From: Alphaproteobacteria bacterium
Lineage (GTDB): Bacteria > Pseudomonadota > Alphaproteobacteria > Acetobacterales > Acetobacteraceae
Assembly (NCBI GenBank): GCA_026400815.1
Contig: JAPLOI010000076.1
Coordinates: 61,218-125,217 of the forward strand
Length of the DNA stretch: 64,000 nt
Direction of reading: 5' to 3'
Shown here: one piece after another, positions 45,077 to 52,248 of the stretch
Numbering within the stretch: position 1 is the stretch's first letter
How the letters are laid out: every line of letters starts with the position of its first letter
Notes under the pieces: model-generated
The model's database searches: none
The model's input: the letters and a program-made list of their open reading frames with translations, nothing else
What the model was told of the DNA's origin: nothing
Program-made: the position numbers and the translations under genes

Positions 45077-45871
45077 ATGTCCGCCCCGCTCTATGAGATC
45101 TTCGCCCTGCGCTACGCCCACCTCGCCGAACGCAACCAGGGCAGCAACCTGATCTTCCCCGACGACCACGAAGCCCCCATGCCGCTCGATTTCTTCGTCT
45201 GGGTCATCAAAGGCAACGGCCGGGTCATCATGCTCGATACCGGCTTCGACGCCGAAAGCGCCGCCCGCCGCAACCGCAGCTGGATCCGCTCCCCCATCGC
45301 TGCCCTCTCCAGCATCGGCGTGAAGCCGGAAGATGTGCAGGACGTGGTGCTGAGCCATCTCCACTGGGACCATGCCGGCCATTGGCACGAACTGCCCAAC
45401 GCCAAGTTCCACGTGCAGGACGCGGAGATGGAATACGCCACCGGCCGCTGCATGTGCCACGGCCCCATGCGCCTGCCCTTCGATGTCGAGCAGGTCTGCA
45501 CCGCCGTGCGCTTCGTCTATGCCGAACGCGTGAAGTTCCACAACGGCACCGGCGAGATCGCGCCCGGCATCCACGTCCACAAGGTCGGCGGCCACTCCAA
45601 GGGCCAGCAGATCCTCACCGTCCCCACCGCCCGCGGCAACGTGGTGCTCGCCTCCGATGCCGCGCATTTCTGGCACAACATCCGCCGCCGCTCGCCCTTC
45701 GTGCTGCTGCACAGCCTGCAGGACATGATCGAGGGCTGGGTGCTCTGCGAGGAACTCGCCGACAGCCCCGACCACATCATCCCCGGCCACGACCCCGAGG
45801 TCACGCGCCGCTTCCCCAAGCTGCCGACAGATGAGAACACCGTGCTGCTGCACATGAACCCGATAACCTAA
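45077..45871 (+). CDS. Metallo-beta-lactamase-fold hydrolase, N-acyl-homoserine-lactonase-like
   Basis: A 264-residue zinc hydrolase. The metal motif HxHxDH is LSHLHWDHAGHWHEL (near residues 95-101), with further ligands His in VGGHSKGQQ, Asp in VLASDAAHFW and His in IIPGHDPEV, giving a dinuclear site. The N-terminal lacks a signal peptide. AiiA-like lactonases share this order; other lactones or esters are possible substrates. It precedes a penicillin-acylase-family gene by 28 nt on the same strand. Confidence 0.84.
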   Translation: MSAPLYEIFALRYAHLAERNQGSNLIFPDDHEAPMPLDFFVWVIKGNGRVIMLDTGFDAESAARRNRSWIRSPIAALSSIGVKPEDVQDVVLSHLHWDHAGHWHELPNAKFHVQDAEMEYATGRCMCHGPMRLPFDVEQVCTAVRFVYAERVKFHNGTGEIAPGIHVHKVGGHSKGQQILTVPTARGNVVLASDAAHFWHNIRRRSPFVLLHSLQDMIEGWVLCEELADSPDHIIPGHDPEVTRRFPKLPTDENTVLLHMNPIT

Positions 45872-45899
45872 CCTTTTTGTTCCGGCCCCGCGGCGCCAT

Positions 45900-48206
45900 A
45901 TGACCAGCATGCGCCGCATTTTCCGCTGGGCCGTCCGTCTGGCCGCAGGCCTCGTCATGCTGCTCCTCATGGCGGCCGGCTTGGCCGCGGCCGCGCTGTG
46001 GCACACGCTCCCGGGCGGCAGCCACAGCGCCAGCATCGCTGGCCTCGCCCAGGGCGCCACGGTGGAGCTGGACGAACACGCCATCCCGCGCATCCGCGCC
46101 GCCTCCCAGCGCGATGCCGCCGCCGTGCTCGGCTACCTCCACGCCCGCGAGCGCCTGTTCCAGATGGACATGATGCGCCGCGCCGCCGCCGGCGAATTGT
46201 CGGAGATCGCCGGCGAAGCCACCCTGCCCACCGACCGCCTCATGCGCACAATCGGCCTGCGCCAAAGCGCGGAGCGCGATGCCGCCGCACTCGATCCCGA
46301 AACCCGCGCCATGCTGGAAGCCTATGCCGCTGGGGTGAACGCCTGGATCACCGCCCGCGGCCGCTTCAGCGCCGCCGAGTTCCTCCCCCTCGGCGCCCCC
46401 CGCCCCTGGACCGTGGTGGATTCGCTGCTCTGGGCGAAAACCATGGGCCTCTACCTCTCCGCCAACTGGCGCACCGAACTCGCCCGCGCTCAGGGCCACA
46501 AGGCCCCGTGGCCCCCCACCGGCTCCACCGCTGCCCCCCACGCCGCCCACGATCCCGCGCTCTCCGCCCCTTTGGCCGAAACCGCAAGCCGCCTCGCCGC
46601 CATCCTCCCCAGCTTCCCCGATCCCTTCACCCTGCCCACCAGCGCCAGCAACGCCTGGGCCGTCGATGCCCGCCATTCCGCCACCGGCGCCCCCCTGCTG
46701 GCCGGCGACCCGCATCTCGGCTTCTCGCTCCCCGGCATCTGGTACCTCGCCCGCATCGACACGCCGGAAGGCACCTTGGCCGGCGCCACCGCCCCCGGCG
46801 TCCCCTTCGTCGTCATGGGCCACAATGGCCGCATCGCCTGGTCCTTCACCACCAACGGCGCCGACGTGCAGGACCTCTTCGTCGAGACACCCGCCGGCCC
46901 CAACCTCTACCTATCCCCCGAAGGCCCGCGCCCCTTCGTCATCCGAGAGGAACGCATCCGCATCCGCGGCCGCGACGACGAAATCCTGAAAGTCCGAGAA
47001 ACCCGCCACGGCCCCGTCATCAGCGACATCGCCGCACCCACCGGCCCCATCCTCGCCATCACCATGGCCAACCTCGCCCCCGGCGACACCTCCGCGGCCG
47101 GCCTGCTGGCCCTCAACCGCGCGCCAGACCGCGCCGCCGCCGCCCAAGCCGCCGAGCGCATCAACGGCCTCGTCCAGAACATGACCGTCGCCGACCGCCG
47201 CGGCATCGCCCTCTACCTCACCGGCCGCGTCCCGCTGCGCCGCGCCGGCGACGGCACGCGCCCCGCCCCCGGCGCCGATGGCAGCCACGATTGGCAGGGC
47301 TGGGCCACCGGTGCCCAACTCCCCCGCATCACCGATCCCCCCAGTGGCCGCGTCCTCAACGCCAACGAACGCATCGCCGGCCCCGATTTCCCGATCTTCC
47401 TCGGCCAGGACTGGAACGACGATCTGCGCGCCCGCCGCGCCCGCGAACTGCTCGAAGCCACGCCGAAACACACGCTCGAAACCTTCGCCGCCATGCAGGT
47501 CGACACACTGAGCGTCTTCGCCCGCGACACCCTTCCCCGCCTCCTGGCCTTGGCACCCACGGAAGACCTCCCCCGCCGCGCCCACGCCCTGCTCCGCGGC
47601 TGGGACGGCCAGATGCGCGCCGATGCGCCGCAGCCCCTGATCTTCCACGCCTGGATGCAAGCCTTCGCCCGCGGCCTCGGCACCGGCGAGGGCGGCGCCC
47701 CCTGGTGGCACCACGCCAGCCACGCCCTCTCCCCCAACGGCGCCACCTGGTGCGGCGGGGAGGACCACTGCACCGCCCGGCTGCGCCAGAGCCTCAGCGA
47801 AGCCATGCCCGCGCTCGCCGCAAGCTACGGCCCGGATCCCGCCCAATGGCGCTGGGGCACCGCCCACCAGGCCGTCTTCGCCCACCCGCTGCTGCGCTTC
47901 ATCCCGCAGCTGGATTTCCTCTCCACACTCCGCTTCCCCGTCGGCGGAGACGGCACCACCCTGCTGCGCGCCAACACCGGCCGCACCACCGATGCCGTCC
48001 ACGGCGCCGGCTATCGCGCCGTCTACGACCTCGCCGACCTCGACCGCAGCCGCTTCATCGCCACCCCCGGCCAGTCCGGCCACGTCCTGCTGGCCATGGC
48101 CCGCTCCCTGGCCCCACTCTGGCAGGAGGGCACGCTCCTCCCGCTGCCCGCCCGCCCGGCCCAGGTCACCACGCGCATCATCATCACCCCGGAGCCGACG
48201 CCATGA
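45900..48206 (+). CDS. Penicillin acylase family (Ntn-hydrolase) protein
   Basis: A 768-residue precursor with an N-terminal membrane anchor/signal (MRRIFRWAVRLAAGLVMLLL and on). The alpha-chain contains DEHAIPRIRAASQRDAAAVL and GYLHARERLFQMDMMRRAAA. Autocleavage should occur before the serine in PTSASNAWAVDARHSATG (near residue 247), which becomes the N-terminal nucleophile; later MGHNGRIAWSFTTNGADVQD and the beta-chain Asn/Arg region follow. Known members cleave penicillin G, cephalosporins or acyl-homoserine lactones. A start three codons later (ATG 45909) is possible. It overlaps the next gene by 4 nt. Confidence 0.88.
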   Translation: MTSMRRIFRWAVRLAAGLVMLLLMAAGLAAAALWHTLPGGSHSASIAGLAQGATVELDEHAIPRIRAASQRDAAAVLGYLHARERLFQMDMMRRAAAGELSEIAGEATLPTDRLMRTIGLRQSAERDAAALDPETRAMLEAYAAGVNAWITARGRFSAAEFLPLGAPRPWTVVDSLLWAKTMGLYLSANWRTELARAQGHKAPWPPTGSTAAPHAAHDPALSAPLAETASRLAAILPSFPDPFTLPTSASNAWAVDARHSATGAPLLAGDPHLGFSLPGIWYLARIDTPEGTLAGATAPGVPFVVMGHNGRIAWSFTTNGADVQDLFVETPAGPNLYLSPEGPRPFVIREERIRIRGRDDEILKVRETRHGPVISDIAAPTGPILAITMANLAPGDTSAAGLLALNRAPDRAAAAQAAERINGLVQNMTVADRRGIALYLTGRVPLRRAGDGTRPAPGADGSHDWQGWATGAQLPRITDPPSGRVLNANERIAGPDFPIFLGQDWNDDLRARRARELLEATPKHTLETFAAMQVDTLSVFARDTLPRLLALAPTEDLPRRAHALLRGWDGQMRADAPQPLIFHAWMQAFARGLGTGEGGAPWWHHASHALSPNGATWCGGEDHCTARLRQSLSEAMPALAASYGPDPAQWRWGTAHQAVFAHPLLRFIPQLDFLSTLRFPVGGDGTTLLRANTGRTTDAVHGAGYRAVYDLADLDRSRFIATPGQSGHVLLAMARSLAPLWQEGTLLPLPARPAQVTTRIIITPEPTP

Positions 48207-48715
48207 GCCACGGCACCCCCACCCCCGACGACGCGCTGGAAGCCGCCCTCATCTGGCACGTCCTGCGCCGCCGCGTCGCAGCCAGCCTCGTCGACCTCGC
48301 CCTCTGCTCCCTGCTGGCCGGCGTGCTTTTGCTCGCCGGCCTCATCCTCGGCATCCTCACCCTCGGCCTCGGCTTCGGCATCCTGGTGCTGCTGCCGGCG
48401 ATCCCGCTGCTCTACCACTGGCTCTTCATCGCCTACGCCAGCGCCACCCCCGGCCAACGCCTGCTCGGCCTCGCCCTGCGGCGCGACTCCGACCTCGGCC
48501 CGCCGGAGGGCATCCAGGCCCTGGTCTGGGCGCTCGGCTTCGCGCTCACGCTGATGTTCACCGGCGGCCTGCTCTGGCTGCTCGTCGTCCTGATCACCCG
48601 CCGCAAGCGCGCCCTGCACGACCTTGTCGCCGGCCTCGTCGTGGTCCGCACCGAGGCGTTGACCCCGCCCCCCGCCTCCTGGAACATGCACACCGGAGGA
48701 TACACCGCCCGATGA
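48203..48715 (+). CDS. RDD family membrane protein
   Basis: A 170-residue inner-membrane protein with three to four hydrophobic helices (about 27-55, 55-75, 108-130). Family marks are RRVAASLVDLALCSLL (the Arg-Asp portion of helix 1), ASATPGQRLLGLALRRD and RKRALHDLVAGLVVVR (second Asp). Its function is unknown; RDD proteins are small membrane proteins often proposed to act in transport or stress. It overlaps the acylase stop and the bpt start (ATGA at each junction), which shows tight coupling. Confidence 0.85.
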   Translation: MSHGTPTPDDALEAALIWHVLRRRVAASLVDLALCSLLAGVLLLAGLILGILTLGLGFGILVLLPAIPLLYHWLFIAYASATPGQRLLGLALRRDSDLGPPEGIQALVWALGFALTLMFTGGLLWLLVVLITRRKRALHDLVAGLVVVRTEALTPPPASWNMHTGGYTAR

Positions 48716-49494
48716 GCTTCAAGCCGCCCCGCCGGCCGCAATTCTTCTACACCACCGCCCCGCTGCCCTGCCCCTACGTGCCGGGCCGGACAGAGCGCAA
48801 GGTCGTCACGGAGATTACCGGTGCCGAGGCGGAATCGCTGCACGACAAGCTCTCGCGCGCCGGCTTCCGCCGCAGCCACAACATCGCCTACGCGCCCGTT
48901 TGCCCCGGCTGCAATTCCTGCGTGCCCATCCGCATCCCGGTGGCCGGCTTCCAGCCAGACCGCACCCTGCGCCGCATCGCCAAAGCCAATGCCGGCGTCG
49001 AAGGCTTCGTCATGCCCGCCCGCGCCAGCGCCGAGCAGTTCCAACTCTTCCAGCGCTACCAGCAGGCCCGCCACGGCGACGGCGACATGGCCACGATGAG
49101 CTTCTACGACTACCGCGCCATGGTGGAAGACACACCCATCGAAACCTGGCTGGTCGAATTCCGCGAAGCAGATGAAACCCTGATCGGCGCCTGCCTCACC
49201 GACAAGCTCGGCGACGGCCTCTCGGCGGTCTATTCCTATTTCGCGCCCGGCCAGGACAAGCGCTCGCTCGGCACCTACGCCATTCTCTGGCTGATCGAGA
49301 AGGCGAAATCCCTCGGCCTGCCCTACGTCTATCTCGGCTACTGGGTGCCAGAGAGCCGAAAGATGGCTTACAAGGCGCGCTTCCGCCCCAGCGAGGTGCT
49401 CACCGGCGGCCAATGGCGCATGCTCGCCGAAACCGACCTCGCCCGCATCCCGCAAGACGAAAACGCACAGCTGGTCCAGGTGACCAGCGCCTGA
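48712..49494 (+). CDS. bpt: Aspartate/glutamate leucyltransferase (Bpt, N-end rule arginyltransferase family)
   Basis: Adds leucine from Leu-tRNA to N-terminal Asp/Glu and so marks proteins for ClpS/ClpAP degradation. It has 260 residues: RPQFFYTTAPLPCPYVPGR, the cysteine-rich APVCPGCNSCVPIRIPV, and the C-terminal LGTYAILWLIEKAKSLGLPY, VYLGYWVPESRKMAYKARFR. The length and motif order fit bacterial Bpt/Ate. The overlap with the RDD gene suggests one transcript from the lactonase through bpt. Confidence 0.93.
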   Translation: MSFKPPRRPQFFYTTAPLPCPYVPGRTERKVVTEITGAEAESLHDKLSRAGFRRSHNIAYAPVCPGCNSCVPIRIPVAGFQPDRTLRRIAKANAGVEGFVMPARASAEQFQLFQRYQQARHGDGDMATMSFYDYRAMVEDTPIETWLVEFREADETLIGACLTDKLGDGLSAVYSYFAPGQDKRSLGTYAILWLIEKAKSLGLPYVYLGYWVPESRKMAYKARFRPSEVLTGGQWRMLAETDLARIPQDENAQLVQVTSA

Positions 49495-49523
49495 ACCGCC
49501 GCCGCGCGAGAACGAAAGCAAAA

Positions 49524-49553
49524 GCCCATCAGACGGAGAATCGTCCAATGGGC
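49524..49553 (+). terminator. Hairpin after bpt, possible bidirectional terminator
   Basis: The nested pairs GCCCAT/ATGGGC (49524-49529 with 49548-49553) and GACG/CGTC (49532-49535 with 49542-49545) form a hairpin between the convergent bpt and UDG genes. There is no long T-run on the plus strand; AAAGCAAAA precedes it, giving a short U-run for the minus strand. Confidence 0.5.
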
Positions 49554-49613
49554 CAAACTTGCTCGCTCAAGCAAAGAGCCAGTGGACAACCGCCTGGCAG
49601 GCCGGCTTGCGCC

Positions 49614-50306
49614 CTAACCGATCGCTTGCAGCTTCTGCCCCAGCGCGAACATCACCGCCTCGAACATCTCCGTCGTCAGCCGCCCGGTGTTCGTGTTGTA
49701 GCGGGACACATGATAGCTGTCGGCCAGGATCAGGCCGTCCGGCAGCTCATGCAGCGCCCCGTGGCGGAAACGGATGCGCGCCGGCGGAATGCCACAGGCC
49801 TTCAGCACCGCCGCATGCGCCAGCACGCCCAGCGCCAGCACCGCCTTCAGGTTCGGCAGCGCCTGCAATTCGCCACGCAGGAACGGGTTGCACGTCGTCA
49901 CCTCCCCCGGCTCCGGCAGGTTGGCCGGCGGCACGCAGCGCACCGCGTTGGTGATGCGCGTATCCACCAGCGTCAGCCCGTCATCGGCATCCGCGCCATA
50001 CCGCCCGCGCGCCCGGTCGAAGCGCAGCAGCGTGGAATACAGCAGTTGCCCGGCATGGTCCCCGGTGAACGGCCGTCCGGTGCGGTTCGCACCCTTCACC
50101 CCCGGCGCCATCCCCACCACCAGCAGGGAGGCATCCAGCGGCCCAAAGCTCGGCACCGGCGCGTTGAACCAGCCCGGCTGCGCCGCCCGGTTCCCCTCCC
50201 GGTACGCCACCAGCCGCGGGCATAGCGGGCAATCCGGCATCGGCGCGGGAATTTCCCCCACCGACGGGTCGTGAATATCCGCCATCACGTCAATCAGCTC
50301 CGCCAT
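49614..50306 (-). CDS. Uracil-DNA glycosylase, family 5 (UDGb-like)
   Basis: Base-excision repair enzyme of about 230 residues. The cysteines in DCPLCPRLVAYREG and in NAVRCVPPANLPEPGEVTTC are the expected [4Fe-4S] ligands. Active-site motifs: LLVVGMAPGVKGANRTGRPF (family-5 form GxAPGxxGANRTGR), then TNAVRCVPPANLP and the DNA-binding loop SYHVSRYNTNTGRLT. Start is uncertain: ATG 50306 is used, ATG 50285 (MADIHDPSVG) is also possible, and neither has a strong ribosome site. Confidence 0.86.
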   Translation of the reverse strand: MAELIDVMADIHDPSVGEIPAPMPDCPLCPRLVAYREGNRAAQPGWFNAPVPSFGPLDASLLVVGMAPGVKGANRTGRPFTGDHAGQLLYSTLLRFDRARGRYGADADDGLTLVDTRITNAVRCVPPANLPEPGEVTTCNPFLRGELQALPNLKAVLALGVLAHAAVLKACGIPPARIRFRHGALHELPDGLILADSYHVSRYNTNTGRLTTEMFEAVMFALGQKLQAIG

Positions 50307-50427
50307 ATCTCGCCAAGCCTCCACGCATGTAGCACTTGCGGCATCCAATGCCGCAGGCATCACGACCACGCTACGCGTCAATACATTGAGATTCGGTTAA
50401 TCGCGTCCGAAGGACCGCAATTTCCGC

Positions 50428-51033
50428 TCAGGTGCCGTCCTGAGGGTCGGAGAACGGCTCCGTCGGGGTCAGACGCATCGGGCTGCGCGAAGGCCGCGGC
50501 TCCATCTGCCGCCGGGTGAATTCCGGCGCGATTTCCGCCAGTTCCAGGAACTGGTCCGCCTGCCGCCGCAGCTCATCCGCCACCATCGGCGGCGCCGTGC
50601 GGATGGAGGAGACCACGCTCACCCGCACCCCGCGCCTCTGCACGGCTTCCACCAGGCGGCGGAAATCCGAGTCGCCACTGAACAGCACCGCATGGTCGAT
50701 CTTGTCGGCCAGCTCGAGCATGTCGATCGCCAGCTCGATATCCATGTTGCCCTTCACCCGCCGCCGCCCGGTCGCGTCGGTGAATTCCTTGGCCGGCTTG
50801 GTCACCAGGGTATAGCCGTTATACGCCAGCCAATCCGTCAGCGGCTTCAGCGGCGAATACTCCTCGGTCTCCAGCACCGCAGAGTAGTAGTAGGCACGGA
50901 TCACGTGCGCCTTGCGCCGGAAGAACTCCAGCAGGTTGCGGTAATCGACGTCGAAGCCCAGATTCCGCGACGCGGAATACAGATTTGCCCCATCGATGAA
51001 CAACGCAACCCGTTCGCTCGGCAGAAAATGCAC
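50428..51033 (-). CDS. NYN domain (LabA/DUF88 family) protein, putative ribonuclease
   Basis: A 201-residue protein with a PIN-like NYN domain: the acidic residues are in RVALFIDGANLYSASRNLGF (first Asp), GNMDIELAIDMLELADKID (middle Asp) and AVLFSGDSDFRRLVEAVQRR (last Asps), followed by GVRVSVVSSI. Such proteins are predicted metal-dependent RNases. The GTG at 51033 begins right at the domain; an ATG at 51102 adds 23 residues. It diverges from folK. Confidence 0.85.
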   Translation of the reverse strand: MHFLPSERVALFIDGANLYSASRNLGFDVDYRNLLEFFRRKAHVIRAYYYSAVLETEEYSPLKPLTDWLAYNGYTLVTKPAKEFTDATGRRRVKGNMDIELAIDMLELADKIDHAVLFSGDSDFRRLVEAVQRRGVRVSVVSSIRTAPPMVADELRRQADQFLELAEIAPEFTRRQMEPRPSRSPMRLTPTEPFSDPQDGT

Positions 51034-51197
51034 CTTGAACCAACCTTCCAGCCGCAGCGACCAGATCTGAATGCCCGGATGATCCCGTTGCTCGCCGCAC
51101 ATTCGTCACGGCTGGCCACGGAACAAAAACCAAGCCCTATCTCTGTTACCGACAGGCTTCGGTGTCAAGCGCCGATCGCCCAGGGATACACATTACC

Positions 51198-51671
51198 GTG
51201 ATCCTGATCGCCATCGGAGCCAATCTCCCATCCTGGGACGGCCGCCTGCCCCGCGCCACCTGCCAGGCCGCCGTGGAGGCCCTGCGCAGCCTGCCAGGCC
51301 TCGAACTGGCCGCCGTCTCAAGCTGGCACACCACCCCGCCCTACCCCCCCTCCGCCCAGCCCGATTACTGCAACGGCGCCGCCCGCCTGCACGGCAATGC
51401 CGACCCCGCCTGGCTCCTGGCCCGCCTGCAGGCCATCGAATCGGCCGCCGGTCGTCAGCGCAGCGTCCCGAACGCCGCCCGCACGCTGGATCTGGACATC
51501 ATCGCCATCGGCTCCCTGGTTCGGGACACGCCCGACCCCATCCTGCCCCACCCCCGCGCCCATCTCCGCCGCTTCGTCCTCGCCCCCCTGGCCGAAATCG
51601 CCCCCGATTGGCGCCACCCCCGCCTCGGGCGCACCGTCGCCGACCTGCTCGCCGCCCTGCCACTCACGTAA
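51198..51671 (+). CDS. folK: 2-amino-4-hydroxy-6-hydroxymethyldihydropteridine diphosphokinase
   Basis: Folate-synthesis kinase, 157 residues. It starts at [17 protein letters not shown], then [20 protein letters not shown] (pterin and ATP loops), [16 protein letters not shown] (the DxD metal motif) and [23 protein letters not shown]. The GTG at 51198 matches the family's usual start; an in-frame GTG at 51162 adds 12 residues. The downstream gap contains two palindromes before rpoZ. Confidence 0.93.
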   Translation: MILIAIGANLPSWDGRLPRATCQAAVEALRSLPGLELAAVSSWHTTPPYPPSAQPDYCNGAARLHGNADPAWLLARLQAIESAAGRQRSVPNAARTLDLDIIAIGSLVRDTPDPILPHPRAHLRRFVLAPLAEIAPDWRHPRLGRTVADLLAALPLT

Positions 51672-51713
51672 TTCCGCACTGCGGCAGCCCTTGATCCATG
51701 CCGCACTGCGGCA
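51672..51713. promoter_or_regulatory. Two tandem 15-bp dyads between folK and rpoZ (operator-like)
   Basis: The dyad TGCCGCA-C-TGCGGCA (51699-51713) is a perfect 7-bp inverted repeat around one base. An almost identical copy with T in place of G at position 2 lies at 51672-51686. Their centres are 27 bp apart, and both lie about 125-165 bp upstream of the rpoZ start. The arrangement looks like tandem operators, or a repeated hairpin in the rpoZ leader. No regulator is identified. Confidence 0.5.
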
Positions 51714-51837
51714 ATCCAGTTGCGCCGAACCCTCGCCTCGCCTATGCAGATCATTCACCCGATACCACCCCTGGGCGGTGGCGTCCCTGCGTGGCCGCAC
51801 CCGAACCCTCCCCAGGGGCCCTGCTGGAGGCGAACCC

Positions 51838-52239
51838 ATGGCACGCGTCACCGTTGAGGACTGCGTCGAGCGGATCCCGAACCGCTTCGAACTCGTCCTG
51901 CTGGCCGCCCAGCGCGCCCGCAACCTCGGCCGCGGCGAGGAACTCACCGTCGAGCGCGACAACGACAAGAACCCCGTCGTCGCCCTGCGCGAAATCGCCG
52001 ACGCCACCATCCCGCTCGACAGGCTCGAAGCCGACCTGATCAAGTCCCTCTCCCGCGCCCCGGAGCCGGAGCCGGCGGACGAGGAAGTGCTCGACCTCAT
52101 CCCCACCGACCAGAACATCTTCGGCCTGCAGGACATCTCCGCCGAGGAGGAAGCCTCCGCCCTCCCGGTCGAGGAAAACGACATGCCGGAAGACCTGGAA
52201 GCCGCCATCGAGGCCGAGCTCGCCGGCCGCCGCCGCTAA
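51838..52239 (+). CDS. rpoZ: DNA-directed RNA polymerase subunit omega
   Basis: Small RNA polymerase subunit, 133 residues. [20 protein letters not shown] and [20 protein letters not shown] are the canonical N-terminal omega motifs, followed by [20 protein letters not shown]. The acidic C-terminal extension (about 75-133) is typical of alphaproteobacterial omega. ATG at 51838 follows GGAGG by 7 nt. It precedes rsh, as in many alphaproteobacteria. Confidence 0.95.
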   Translation: MARVTVEDCVERIPNRFELVLLAAQRARNLGRGEELTVERDNDKNPVVALREIADATIPLDRLEADLIKSLSRAPEPEPADEEVLDLIPTDQNIFGLQDISAEEEASALPVEENDMPEDLEAAIEAELAGRRR

Positions 52240-52248
52240 GGCCCCTGG

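Noticed and set aside
45872..45899. TTTTT run after the lactonase gene as an intrinsic terminator
   Set aside because: No stem precedes the T-run, and the acylase gene follows closely on the same strand.
45998..48715. A 905-codon plus-strand open frame overlapping the acylase gene
   Set aside because: Its first part is Arg/Pro-rich frame-shadow of the acylase gene; only its end is the RDD gene, which has its own ATG at 48203.
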